A stretch of 64,000 nucleotides of DNA from Urechidicola vernalis (GTDB lineage Bacteria > Bacteroidota > Bacteroidia > Flavobacteriales > Flavobacteriaceae): assembly GCF_031846385.1 (NCBI RefSeq), contig NZ_JAVRHV010000005.1:140448-204447 (forward strand), written 5' to 3'. The translations under genes were made by a program, and so were the position numbers. Every line of letters begins with the position of its first letter. The first letter of the stretch is position 1. This document shows, one piece after another, positions 43,249-52,040 of the stretch. The notes beneath the pieces are model-generated. The model searched no databases. It saw only the letters and a list, made by a program, of their open reading frames with translations, and was not told the origin of the DNA.

Positions 43249-44627
43249 AATTTCGTTTTATGAGCATCGGCAAAAGTCTTTAATTGCTTTGCAATTTCCG
43301 GATGCTCGTTGATCACATTTTTCGATTCATATGGATCGTTTTCCATATCAAATAATGATAGTTCAATCTCCTTGTTATCATAGTTTCCCGAAGCACCGTC
43401 TTTACCGGGCGTATTTAAAGAAGCGTATTTGTGAGGTAAATGTAATTTCCATTTTCCATCACCACTCATTACACTTTCAAAATTTTTCCCTGTAGAAAAA
43501 GGATAGTAATTATGCGGATTTTTTGCACCGGATTCACCCGTAATTAGATCCCATACATTTTTGCCGTCCATTGGACCTTCTGGTAATTCTAATGAGGTTA
43601 TACTTGCCAGCGTAGGCAATAAATCTAAAGATGAAAACATTTTATCAGAACTTGAATTTGCTTCTAAATGATTTGGGTATTTTATGATGCAAGCACTTCT
43701 AGTACCACCTTCAAAACTTGTAGCTTTAGCCTCCTTAAATGGCGTTGTTCCTGCATGGTTTCCATATGCCGCCCAAGGGCCATTGTCTGATGTGAAAATT
43801 ACAATGGTATTTTCGTCTACCTCATTCTTATGCATTGCATTCATAATTTGTCCTACTGACCAATCTAATTCTAACATGACATCAGCATACAAGCCTTTAC
43901 CCGATTTTCCTTCAAATTCTTCGCTAGCAAAAATAGGCACATGCGGCATGGAGTGTGGCACGTATAATAAGAAAGGTTCGTTGCTATTTCTATTGATAAA
44001 ATCTACTGCACCTTCTGTATACCATTTCGTCAATTGTTTTTGTTCGGGTACACCGACATCCTCAATAGTAACTTTTCCGTTTTTCCAATATTGAATTGGA
44101 AATCTACCCCAATATTTAGGATTTACCGGATGGTGTTTCCACATGTCATTAGAATACATCAGTCCTTCAGATTCATCAAACCCCCTATTATGAGGTCTCG
44201 TTTCTGGCGTATCTCCTAAATGCCATTTTCCGAATATTCCAGTTGTATACCCTGCTGCTTGAAAAATTTCACCCATCGTTGGATAAATGGTATCTAAACA
44301 CTTTTCTTTTGGACCATGCGCACCAAAAACCTTTGTTCTTCCAGGATATAATCCTGTCATTAAAGCGGATCTAGATGCCGAGCAAATTGCTTGTGGCACA
44401 TGAAAATTGGTGTAACGCACACCTTCATTTGCTAGTTTTTGAACGTTTGGAGTTTCGATAGCTACCTGCCCGAAAGGATTAAAATCTGAATACCCTGAAT
44501 CATCTAGAAAGATGATAACAACATTTGGTTTTGGCGATTCGTTTTTTACAATTGATTGAGGTTTTTCTTTACAAGAAGTTGCTATAAATGCTAACGTAGC
44601 TATAATACTAATGCAGTATCTGTTCAT
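43233..44627 (-). CDS. sulfatase (type I, lipoprotein)
   Basis: An arylsulfatase-family hydrolase that removes sulfate esters. The lipobox is FIATSC (Cys about 19), so it is membrane-anchored. The formylglycine motif is ICSASRSALMTG (C-x-A-S-R; Ala instead of Pro in the consensus), with the metal-binding LDDSGYSDF near residue 41 and TSDNGP near residue 280. Which sulfated substrate is cut is not known. It lies 18 bases downstream of yraN in S66-yraN-sulfatase. Confidence 0.9.
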   Translation of the reverse strand: MNRYCISIIATLAFIATSCKEKPQSIVKNESPKPNVVIIFLDDSGYSDFNPFGQVAIETPNVQKLANEGVRYTNFHVPQAICSASRSALMTGLYPGRTKVFGAHGPKEKCLDTIYPTMGEIFQAAGYTTGIFGKWHLGDTPETRPHNRGFDESEGLMYSNDMWKHHPVNPKYWGRFPIQYWKNGKVTIEDVGVPEQKQLTKWYTEGAVDFINRNSNEPFLLYVPHSMPHVPIFASEEFEGKSGKGLYADVMLELDWSVGQIMNAMHKNEVDENTIVIFTSDNGPWAAYGNHAGTTPFKEAKATSFEGGTRSACIIKYPNHLEANSSSDKMFSSLDLLPTLASITSLELPEGPMDGKNVWDLITGESGAKNPHNYYPFSTGKNFESVMSGDGKWKLHLPHKYASLNTPGKDGASGNYDNKEIELSLFDMENDPYESKNVINEHPEIAKQLKTFADAHKTKFYSEK

Positions 44628-44645
44628 AAATGGTTGAGTTGACGG

Positions 44646-45005
44646 TTAAAAATACAAAAACGCATCTTCTATATGTTCAATTTTAAAGGTCTGTTTGTTT
44701 TTGAGAATAGCAATGACGTCAAATCTTATTTCATTATCAAAGTTTTTAGACAGAACGTATTCATTCATAGCCAAAACGAGTAGGCTTATTTTCTTTTTTG
44801 AAATAAAATCTTGAGGGTCTCCAAAATAATCAGATGTTCTGGTTTTAACTTCTACCGCAATTATGAGTTCATTTTTTTGAGCAATAACATCTACTTCTGC
44901 TTTTTGAAACCTCCAATTTTTATCTAATATGGTATACCCTTTGTCTATCAAATAATCAATGGCAATTTGCTCTCCTTTTTTCCCAAGTTCATTATGTTGA
45001 GCCAT
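44646..45005 (-). CDS. YraN family protein (UPF0102)
   Basis: A 119-residue member of the restriction-endonuclease-like fold family UPF0102, probably acting on nucleic acids; the function is not defined. Family features are GKKGEQIAIDYLIDKGYTIL (about 8-27), AEVDVIAQKNELIIAVEVKT, with the predicted E-x(n)-D-x(n)-ExK catalytic pattern. It starts 2 bases after the S66 peptidase stop. Confidence 0.9.
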   Translation of the reverse strand: MAQHNELGKKGEQIAIDYLIDKGYTILDKNWRFQKAEVDVIAQKNELIIAVEVKTRTSDYFGDPQDFISKKKISLLVLAMNEYVLSKNFDNEIRFDVIAILKNKQTFKIEHIEDAFLYF

Positions 45006-45007
45006 TT

Positions 45008-45994
45008 TTAGTTGATTGTGGAAACTGAAACTTTCTCTTTAGACACCTTTAATCTTACTTCACTTCCAAAGACTAATGCTCTATTATCATCAATATGACC
45101 TGCAGGAAAATCGAAAATTACTGGAAAATCAGTTCCTTCTAAGGTTTCAAAAACCACTTCTTGTAATGTTTTGCCAAAAGGATTGCTATCATTTGTTTTT
45201 AATCTAAAATCGCCAACAATTAGTCCAGCTGCCTTTTCAAAATATCCTGCTCTTTTTAAACTAATCAGCATGCGATCGATATGATATAAATACTCACCAA
45301 CGTCTTCAATGAATATGATTTTTCCAGTAGTATCTAAATCTGTATCAGAACCAAGCATACTATATAATATGGATAAGTTCCCGCCAACTAAAGTACCTTT
45401 ACACTTTCCAATTTTATTGTTTCCGTTTCCGTCTAAACTATATTTCAATTTTTTACCAAATAACACTTGATAAAGTGATTGCATAGATGGTTCTTGAATG
45501 GGATCTTTTAAATCCAACGTACTTGGCATTTGTGCATGAATACTCTGATATCCTAACGTGTGTAATTTGTTGTGTAAAACTGTAATATCAGAATAACCAA
45601 CAACCCATTTGGGGTGTTTTTTAAAAGTAGTAAAATCTAAATCATCAATAATTCTGACAGTACCATAACCACCACGACCTGCCCAAATCATTTTAATATT
45701 AGGGTTGTCTAATCCTTTTTGAAAATCATCTAATCGTTCTTGATCAGTGCCTGAAAAGGAATTACTTTCTCCAAGCACATATTTTCCTAACTTCACAACT
45801 AGACCCCATTGTTCGGCAAGGTCAATTCCTGCTTGTATTGCCTCTAAATTTTTAAGTTTTCCTGCAGGTGCAACTATCAAGATGGTATCACCTTTTTTAA
45901 GACTTGGCGGTTTAATTAAGTCACTTTTAAAATTATTACTATAGCTAAGAATAAAACTAAAAGAAAATACGAATAACAGAAGTTGTTTCAACAT
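45008..45994 (-). CDS. LD-carboxypeptidase (peptidase S66)
   Basis: Removes the terminal D-Ala from L,D-linked peptidoglycan tetrapeptides during murein recycling. The signal peptide (MLKQLLLFVFSFSFILSYS) points to the periplasm, unlike E. coli LdcA. Family segments are TILIVAPAG, WAGRGGYGTVRIIDDLDF, the nucleophile Ser in VVGYSDITVLH, FIEDVGEYLYHIDRMLISL (Glu) and FPAGHIDDNRALVFG (His). Promoter TACTTTTG at 46029-46022 on the minus strand. Confidence 0.9.
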   Translation of the reverse strand: MLKQLLLFVFSFSFILSYSNNFKSDLIKPPSLKKGDTILIVAPAGKLKNLEAIQAGIDLAEQWGLVVKLGKYVLGESNSFSGTDQERLDDFQKGLDNPNIKMIWAGRGGYGTVRIIDDLDFTTFKKHPKWVVGYSDITVLHNKLHTLGYQSIHAQMPSTLDLKDPIQEPSMQSLYQVLFGKKLKYSLDGNGNNKIGKCKGTLVGGNLSILYSMLGSDTDLDTTGKIIFIEDVGEYLYHIDRMLISLKRAGYFEKAAGLIVGDFRLKTNDSNPFGKTLQEVVFETLEGTDFPVIFDFPAGHIDDNRALVFGSEVRLKVSKEKVSVSTIN

Positions 45995-46021
45995 TGAAAT
46001 GGGTTAATTATTAGATGCTAT

Positions 46022-46029
46022 CAAAAGTA
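46022..46029 (-). promoter_or_regulatory. -7 element TACTTTTG for the S66-yraN-sulfatase unit
   Basis: An exact TAnnTTTG match on the minus strand, 27 bases upstream of the S66 gene ATG; divergent from the metG element. Confidence 0.55.
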
Positions 46030-46071
46030 AAGAAAAAATCATTCTCATTTTAACCTATCAGTCGGATTGAG

Positions 46072-46079
46072 TACTTTTG
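46072..46079 (+). promoter_or_regulatory. -7 element TACTTTTG for metG
   Basis: An exact TAnnTTTG match 25 bases upstream of the metG GTG start. Confidence 0.55.
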
Positions 46080-46104
46080 CAATCAAAGATTAAAATTCAT
46101 TTTT

Positions 46105-48183
46105 GTGAGTAGATATACCATTACATCGGCATTACCTTATACAAACGGCCCTGTTCATATTGGACATTTAGCAGGCGTTTACGTACCATCAGATATTTAT
46201 GCGCGCTATTTGCGAATGCAAGGACATGATGTTGCTTTTGTTTGTGGTTCTGATGAGCACGGAGTGCCAATTACATTAAAAGCAAAAAAGGAAGGCATTA
46301 CACCGCAACAAGTGGTAGATAAATATCATGCAATCATTAAAAATTCATTTAATGAATTTGGAATTACGTTTGATAATTATTCAAGAACTTCAGCAGCGGT
46401 TCACCATGAAACAGCATCAGAATTTTTCAAGAATTTGTATGAGAATGACAAGTTTATTGAAAAGGTAGATGAGCAATTATACGATGAAGAAGCCAATCAG
46501 TTTTTAGCGGACCGATTTGTTATTGGTACTTGTCCAAAGTGTGGAAATGAAGAGAGTTATGGAGATCAATGTGAAAAATGTGGAACAAGTCATAATGCAA
46601 CAGATTTAATCAACCCGAAATCTGCCATTACCGGTAATGTACCAAGTTTAAAGCAAACCAAACATTGGTTTTTACCACTAGACAAATACGAATCTTGGTT
46701 AAGAGAATGGATTGTAGAAGGTCATAAAAACGATTGGAAAAGCAATGTGCTGGGTCAGGTGAAATCATGGGTGGATGACGGTTTAAGGCCAAGAGCGGTA
46801 ACACGTGATTTGGATTGGGGAATTCCCGTTCCAGTAGAAGGAGCCGAAGGAAAAGTGTTGTATGTATGGTTTGATGCACCGATTGGATATATTTCTTCTA
46901 CTAAAGAATGGGCAAAAGAAAATGGAAAAGATTGGGAGCCTTATTGGAAAGATAAAGACACTAAATTAGTACACTTTATTGGGAAGGATAATATCGTATT
47001 TCATTGTATCATTTTCCCAGCAATGTTAAAAGCACATGGCGACTACATATTGCCAGAGAATGTGCCAGCCAACGAGTTTTTAAATTTAGAAGGAAACAAG
47101 ATTTCTACTTCTAAGAATTGGGCTGTTTGGTTACATGAATATTTAGAAGATTTTCCTGGAAAGCAAGATGTATTGCGTTATGCATTAACAGCGAATGCGC
47201 CAGAAACAAAGGATAATGATTTTACTTGGAAAGATTTCCAAACAAGAAATAATAGTGAGTTAGTTGCCATTTTCGGAAACTTTATAAACCGAGTTGTGGT
47301 GCTAACAAATAAATATTATGGTGGAATTGTTCCAACAGCGGGAGAATTTTCTGAAGTCGATGAAGAGACCCTAGCAAAAGTAAAGGAGTTTCCTGGAATC
47401 ATTGCAAACTCTGTAGAGCGTTATCGATTTAGAGAAGCGATGGGCGAATTGATGAACTTGGCTCGTTTAGGAAACAAATATTTGGCAGATGAAGAGCCAT
47501 GGAAACAAGTAAAAGAGAATCCGGAAAGGGTTGAAACAATTATGTATGTTGCTTTACAAATTGCGGCAGCATTAGCAACTTTATCCGAACCATTTTTACC
47601 ATTTACTTCGAATAAATTAAAAGTGATTCTTCGTGTTACTCAGAATGACAACGAAAGTCATGCTCAGCATGTCGAAGCATCTAACTGGAATGACGTTTCA
47701 ATTAAAGAAGAACTTATACCTTCTGGTCATCAAATTGGAAAGGCTGAATTGTTATTTGCTAAGATTGAAGACAAAGACATTCAAATTCAGTTAGACAAGT
47801 TAGAAGCGACAAAAGTTGCAAATGAAATTGCAAATAAAGAAGTAGAGCCTCAAAAAGATATAATTTCTTTTGATGATTTTACAAAATTGGATATTAGAAT
47901 TGGAACGATTCTAGAAGCCGAAAAAGTTCCAAAAACAAAGAAATTGTTAAAACTGAAGGTTGATGTTGGGATTGATACTAGAACCATTGTTAGTGGTATT
48001 GCAGAAAGTTTTTCAGCCGAAGACGTTATTGGGCAAAAAGTGAGTGTGTTGGTCAATTTGGCACCTCGTAAAATTAGAGGAGTTGAAAGTCAAGGTATGA
48101 TTTTAATGACTGACACTATGGATGGTAAACTAGCCTTTATTGAGCCAGAAAGAGAAGTAAATAATGGAGAGAGCGTGAGTTAA
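46105..48183 (+). CDS. metG: methionine-tRNA ligase
   Basis: Charges tRNA-Met. The HIGH motif is PVHIGHLAGVYV (about 12-23), a zinc knuckle CPKCGNEESYGDQCEKCG is near 145-163, and the second signature is GNKISTSKNW (KISTS for KMSKS), about 332-341. The C-terminal OB-fold tRNA-binding domain (FDDFTKLDIRIGTILEAEKV onward) is fused, as in many bacteria. The start is GTG at 46105. At 692 residues it is full length. Confidence 0.96.
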   Translation: MSRYTITSALPYTNGPVHIGHLAGVYVPSDIYARYLRMQGHDVAFVCGSDEHGVPITLKAKKEGITPQQVVDKYHAIIKNSFNEFGITFDNYSRTSAAVHHETASEFFKNLYENDKFIEKVDEQLYDEEANQFLADRFVIGTCPKCGNEESYGDQCEKCGTSHNATDLINPKSAITGNVPSLKQTKHWFLPLDKYESWLREWIVEGHKNDWKSNVLGQVKSWVDDGLRPRAVTRDLDWGIPVPVEGAEGKVLYVWFDAPIGYISSTKEWAKENGKDWEPYWKDKDTKLVHFIGKDNIVFHCIIFPAMLKAHGDYILPENVPANEFLNLEGNKISTSKNWAVWLHEYLEDFPGKQDVLRYALTANAPETKDNDFTWKDFQTRNNSELVAIFGNFINRVVVLTNKYYGGIVPTAGEFSEVDEETLAKVKEFPGIIANSVERYRFREAMGELMNLARLGNKYLADEEPWKQVKENPERVETIMYVALQIAAALATLSEPFLPFTSNKLKVILRVTQNDNESHAQHVEASNWNDVSIKEELIPSGHQIGKAELLFAKIEDKDIQIQLDKLEATKVANEIANKEVEPQKDIISFDDFTKLDIRIGTILEAEKVPKTKKLLKLKVDVGIDTRTIVSGIAESFSAEDVIGQKVSVLVNLAPRKIRGVESQGMILMTDTMDGKLAFIEPEREVNNGESVS

Positions 48184-48210
48184 ATCACCTTTTTAAAAGT
48201 AAATTATAAA

Positions 48211-48335
48211 GACTGATTGAAAAGAACTTTTTGTCATTTTGAGCGAAGTCGAAAAATCTCATTTATTTAGTATTCAAGTGATATAGAAATAAGAGATTCT
48301 TCATTTTCATTCAGAATGGCATTTTTCAATCAGTC
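48211..48335. repeat. dispersed palindromic repeat element upstream of tex
   Basis: Outer 13-base perfect arms (GACTGATTGAAAA 48211-48223 and its complement 48323-48335) enclose inner, imperfect arms beginning TCATTTTGAGCGAAGTCGAA (48234) and AGAGATTCTTCATTTTCATTC. The whole can fold to one long hairpin. The inner motif is the dispersed short palindrome (TCATTTCGAGCGAAGTCGAG type) that is common in genomes of this group. A degraded half is at 14690-14720. Confidence 0.75.
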
Positions 48336-48341
48336 TTTTTC

Positions 48342-50486
48342 ATGAATCAAACTATGAGTAGCCAATTAATTCAATTTATAAAGAATTTTACCAACCTGTC
48401 AGAAGCATCAATTAGCAATACAGTTGAATTGTTAAATGAAGACTGTACCGTTCCCTTTATTTCTCGTTATCGTAAAGAGCGAACAGGAAATTTAGATGAA
48501 GTTCAGATTGGGGATATTGTAAAATTCAAGGAGCAGTTTGAAGAATTAAATAAACGGAAATCATCCATTTTAAAAGCACTTAAAGAACAAGAGGTTTTAA
48601 CGGACGAATTACAGCGGAAAATTGAAAGTTCTGATAATTTAGTTGTCTTAGAAGATTTGTATTTGCCGTATAAAAAGAAGCGTAAAACAAAGGCAGAAAC
48701 TGCTAGAGCAAATGGATTGGAGCCTTTAGCCAAAATAATCATGAGTCAACGCGCAAATGATTTGGATTATATCGCATCTAAATATGTGAATGCGAAAGTA
48801 ACAAATGAAGACGATGCATTGGACGGTGCGCGACATATTATTGCAGAGTGGATAAATGAACGAACTGATATCAGAAATAATATTCGTTGGCAATTAGAAA
48901 AGTTTGCACAGATTACAACCAAAGGAGTTAAGACAAAAATTACGGATGAAAAAGCACAAAAATTTAGAGATTATTTTGATTGGTCAGAGTCTTTAAGTAG
49001 ATGTCCTTCACATAGATTGTTGGCCATTTTACGTGCGGAAAAGGAGGGGTTTATTCGCCTAAAAATTGAAATAGATGATGAACGGGCATTGGATAAAATT
49101 GAAAGTAGAATTATCCGATCAAACAATGAGTGTGCAGATCAAATAGCGTTGGCTATTAAAGATGCTTATAAACGATTGTTACTGCCAGCGTTATCGAATG
49201 AAATTCTGGCAAAAGCTAAAGAGAAAGCGGACGAAACTGCCATTAATGTATTTGCTAAAAACTTAAAGCAGTTGTTGCTTGGATCACCTTTAGGTGAGAA
49301 ACGAATTTTGGGTATTGATCCTGGATTTAGAACTGGTTGTAAGGTGGTTTGCTTAAATGCGCAAGGTGATTTAAAACATAACGAAACCATTTTTCCGCAT
49401 GCGCCACAGAACAAATCTATAGAGGCTATGAAGAAGATTAGTTCCTTAGTAAATGCGCATAAAATTGAGGCCATTGCTATTGGTAACGGAACAGCTTCTA
49501 GAGAAACGGAACAATTGATTCGTAAAATTAGATTCGATAAAGAAATTCAAGTATTTGTAGTAAGTGAAGCTGGCGCCTCGATTTACTCTGCCTCAAAAAT
49601 TGCGCGAGAAGAATTTCCTAATTATGATGTAACGGTACGTGGAGCCGTTTCTATTGCGAGACGTTTGGCAGACCCGTTGGCTGAGTTGGTTAAAATAGAT
49701 GCCAAGTCTATAGGAGTGGGACAGTACCAGCACGATGTAGATCAATCGAAACTAAAGAAATCATTGGATGCTGTTGTAGAAAGTTGTGTAAACACAATTG
49801 GCGTAAATATCAATACTGCAAGTAAACCTTTGTTGAGTTATGTTTCGGGTATTGGACCAAAATTGGCCGAGAATATTGTGACGTATCGAAATGAAAATGG
49901 TGCATTTGAATCTAGAAATGAGATTAAGAAAGTACCAAGATTGGGAGCCAAGTCATTTGAACAAGGAGCAGGATTTTTAAGAATTAAAGATGCTAAAAAC
50001 CCATTAGATGATTCGGCTGTACACCCAGAAAGTTATTTGTTGGTAAATAGAATGGCAAAGGAAGTAAAGAAATCAGTTGATGAGTTAATCGGTAATAAAA
50101 CGGTTTTACAACAAATAGATTTACACAAATATTGTACAGGTTCTGTGGGTTTACCAACTTTAAAGGATATTATTTCCGAATTGGAAAAACCTGGAGCTGA
50201 CCCGAGAGAAACGGCTAAAGTATTTACATTTAATAAAGACATACGAACAATTAACGATTTACGAGAAGGACAATTATTGCCTGGGATTGTAAACAACATC
50301 ACCAATTTTGGATGTTTTGTGGATGTAGGGATTAAAGAAAGTGGCCTAGTGCATGTTTCAAATTTGGCGGATAAATATGTGTCTGATGTTTCTTCAATTG
50401 TTGCACTGCATCAACAAGTTATAGTAAAAGTGCTAGAAGTTGACGTGCAACGAAAACGAATTCAGTTGTCTATGAATTATATGTAA
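48342..50486 (+). CDS. Tex family transcription accessory protein
   Basis: An RNA-binding protein of the Tex/YhgF family with N-terminal helical Tex domain (VPFISRYRKERTGNLDEVQ), a YqgF/RuvC-like nuclease fold (ILGIDPGFRTGCKVVCLNA), two helix-hairpin-helix units (LSYVSGIGPKLAENIVTYRN) and a C-terminal S1 domain (LPGIVNNITNFGCFVDVGI). At 714 residues it is complete. Start ATG 48342; ATG 48354 (MSSQLIQFIKNF) is an equally good alternative. The upstream palindromic repeat ends 6 bases before the first ATG. Confidence 0.94.
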   Translation: MNQTMSSQLIQFIKNFTNLSEASISNTVELLNEDCTVPFISRYRKERTGNLDEVQIGDIVKFKEQFEELNKRKSSILKALKEQEVLTDELQRKIESSDNLVVLEDLYLPYKKKRKTKAETARANGLEPLAKIIMSQRANDLDYIASKYVNAKVTNEDDALDGARHIIAEWINERTDIRNNIRWQLEKFAQITTKGVKTKITDEKAQKFRDYFDWSESLSRCPSHRLLAILRAEKEGFIRLKIEIDDERALDKIESRIIRSNNECADQIALAIKDAYKRLLLPALSNEILAKAKEKADETAINVFAKNLKQLLLGSPLGEKRILGIDPGFRTGCKVVCLNAQGDLKHNETIFPHAPQNKSIEAMKKISSLVNAHKIEAIAIGNGTASRETEQLIRKIRFDKEIQVFVVSEAGASIYSASKIAREEFPNYDVTVRGAVSIARRLADPLAELVKIDAKSIGVGQYQHDVDQSKLKKSLDAVVESCVNTIGVNINTASKPLLSYVSGIGPKLAENIVTYRNENGAFESRNEIKKVPRLGAKSFEQGAGFLRIKDAKNPLDDSAVHPESYLLVNRMAKEVKKSVDELIGNKTVLQQIDLHKYCTGSVGLPTLKDIISELEKPGADPRETAKVFTFNKDIRTINDLREGQLLPGIVNNITNFGCFVDVGIKESGLVHVSNLADKYVSDVSSIVALHQQVIVKVLEVDVQRKRIQLSMNYM

Positions 50487-50505
50487 CTTTATCTATTTTC
50501 ACATC

Positions 50506-51072
50506 ATGAAACAAAGCATCGTAATTTTCGGAATATTGTTAGCTATACTTTCTTGTAATCAGAGAGAAGAGAAAAACCCGAATGAATTTATCACGGCTAC
50601 CGGAAAAGTATTTACTGTAAATAAAGTAAATACAAATAGTGCAAGTTTAGCCTCTTTAATAATTGAAACGAAAGGATTTAAAATCAACAACGAGTTTACC
50701 TTGACGGATATTGATCCAGTAATGGAAATTAAAGTTACAGATCTAGATAATAATGGTTATGACGAATTGTATATAATTACACGATCGGCTGGTTCAGGAA
50801 GTTACGCTACTGTTTATGGATATGCTTCTAACCAAGATAAAAGTGTTACACCCATATATATTCCAGAATTTACTGAAAAAGATTTTGAAGAGGGCGCATT
50901 GTTCGAAGCCTATCAGGGGCATGATACTTTTGTTTTTGAAAACGATCGATTGATACGTTATTTCCCAATCTATTTAAGCGAAGATATTAATTCCGAGCCT
51001 GTGGAATATCAAGAAGAAGTTATTTATAAATTAGAAAAAGGAGAGGCTAGTTGGCAATTAAAAATTGAATAA
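50506..51072 (+). CDS. lipoprotein, possible PliI-like lysozyme inhibitor
   Basis: A lipoprotein (lipobox LAILSC, Cys 17) of 188 residues. The central part, DLDNNGYDELYIITRSAGSG followed by SYATVYGY, recalls the periplasmic I-type-lysozyme inhibitor (PliI) family, whose active loop holds a conserved S-G-x-Y type motif; SGSY is present here. The assignment rests on this motif and general form only. It is 20 bases after tex and is followed by a terminator, so it may be co-transcribed with tex. Confidence 0.5.
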   Translation: MKQSIVIFGILLAILSCNQREEKNPNEFITATGKVFTVNKVNTNSASLASLIIETKGFKINNEFTLTDIDPVMEIKVTDLDNNGYDELYIITRSAGSGSYATVYGYASNQDKSVTPIYIPEFTEKDFEEGALFEAYQGHDTFVFENDRLIRYFPIYLSEDINSEPVEYQEEVIYKLEKGEASWQLKIE

Positions 51073-51089
51073 CTTTTCTAATCAAATTG

Positions 51090-51121
51090 AAAAAGCTTGG
51101 AGGAAATTTCCGAGTTTTTTT
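51090..51121 (+). terminator. rho-independent terminator after the PliI-like gene
   Basis: Stem CTTGGA (51096-51101) / TCCGAG (51109-51114) with one G-U pair, A-rich left flank and a run of T at 51115-51121. Confidence 0.75.
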
Positions 51122-51526
51122 AGTCCTCATCATTTTATTTTAGCGATTCTATTTAGAACTGAATTAATTTGTCAAATATGATAAATATCAGAACTTGAAT
51201 GGATTTTATCATTTTTCTTTGTTTAGAAGACAAAACACTCTTATTTACAAAAGACTTTATTTATTGAAACCAATAATTAAGGTTCTCTTTTTATGATTTG
51301 GTTAGTAGGAAGGCTTTATGGAGCATTGTCATTTAATATTATTAGGGTTCGAAATTAGTTTTATGGTTTAATTATTTAGAACGCTATAAATAGACCTTTT
51401 CTTCTGAAGCCTTCAACTAACAAATGATAGTTTATGCTATCCTATAGAACACTTTAATTATAAAGGATAAAAAAAGTAATTGTTGAATATTTAGAAATTG
51501 GAATGAAAACCTTGCTAATAAAATTC
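51122..51526. other. intergenic region without a supported gene
   Basis: About 400 bases between the terminator and the Rrf2 gene. All frames are broken by frequent stops and no family-like peptide, tRNA or strong hairpin was seen. It is very A/T-rich, and may be the remains of a decayed gene, but nothing specific supports that. Confidence 0.5.
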
Positions 51527-51976
51527 TTAGAGTTTATCTAAATCTTTAAGTGTAATTACTTGCCTGGTACCTTGCATAGAGGTCACATATTTTTCGATAG
51601 TTTTATCTCGAAAATCGGCCAATATAGTTTCTTTAAAAGGAGCAACTATGAAATGAACAGGGCATGGATTTTCGCCATTGCATTTTTTTAATCCTAAAAA
51701 ACAGTTGTCGAATTTATCAGTCCCATCAATACTTTCAATAACGTTCCAAATGGCATTTTGTTTGTCCATGTCACTTAAAAAGAAGCCTCCGTTTGGACCT
51801 TTGGTAGAAGAGACCAAGTTATCTCTAGACAATTGTTGTAATAGTTTGGCTAAAAAAGGTTGTGGAGTTTCTAACTCTTCAGCAATAGCCTTCACCCCAA
51901 TTTTTTTTGATTCATTTGAGTGAATGGCCAAATACAAAACGGATCGAATTGCATATTTACAAGCATTTGATAGCAT
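51527..51976 (-). CDS. Rrf2 family transcriptional regulator
   Basis: A winged-helix regulator of 149 residues: MLSNACKYAIRSVLYLAIHS, then the HTH VKAIAEELETPQPFLAKLLQ and the wing GPNGGFFLS. Three Cys in CFLGLKKCNGENPCPVHF (about 87-104) match the Fe-S ligand pattern of NsrR/IscR-type members (C-x6-C-x5-C), so it may sense NO, iron-sulfur status or oxidative stress. It has its own promoter and no clear operon partner in the window. Confidence 0.92.
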   Translation of the reverse strand: MLSNACKYAIRSVLYLAIHSNESKKIGVKAIAEELETPQPFLAKLLQQLSRDNLVSSTKGPNGGFFLSDMDKQNAIWNVIESIDGTDKFDNCFLGLKKCNGENPCPVHFIVAPFKETILADFRDKTIEKYVTSMQGTRQVITLKDLDKL

Positions 51977-51993
51977 AGATTTCCTTTAGGACT

Positions 51994-52001
51994 CAAATAT
52001 A
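51994..52001 (-). promoter_or_regulatory. -7 element TATATTTG for the Rrf2 gene
   Basis: An exact TAnnTTTG match on the minus strand, 17 bases upstream of the Rrf2 ATG at 51976. Confidence 0.55.
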
Positions 52002-52003
52002 GT

Positions 52004-52027
52004 AAAAAAGATAATGATGTCTTTTTT
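52004..52027. promoter_or_regulatory. palindrome between lysR 3' end and Rrf2 promoter
   Basis: AAAAAAGA (52004-52011) and TCTTTTTT (52020-52027) are perfect 8-base arms with an 8-base spacer. It is 14 bases past the LysR stop and just upstream of the Rrf2 -7 element, so it could be a weak terminator for the former or an operator for the latter. Confidence 0.35.
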
Positions 52028-52040
52028 ATAGAATCGGCAG

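Noticed and set aside
43233..44627. Ala in the sulfatase C-x-A-S-R motif as a loss of function
   Set aside because: Both Pro and Ala are found at this position in functional sulfatases, so it is not an anomaly.
51122..51526. Hidden small gene or RNA in the 400-bp gap before the Rrf2 gene
   Set aside because: Only short broken frames and no strong hairpin or promoter-terminator pair could be found.
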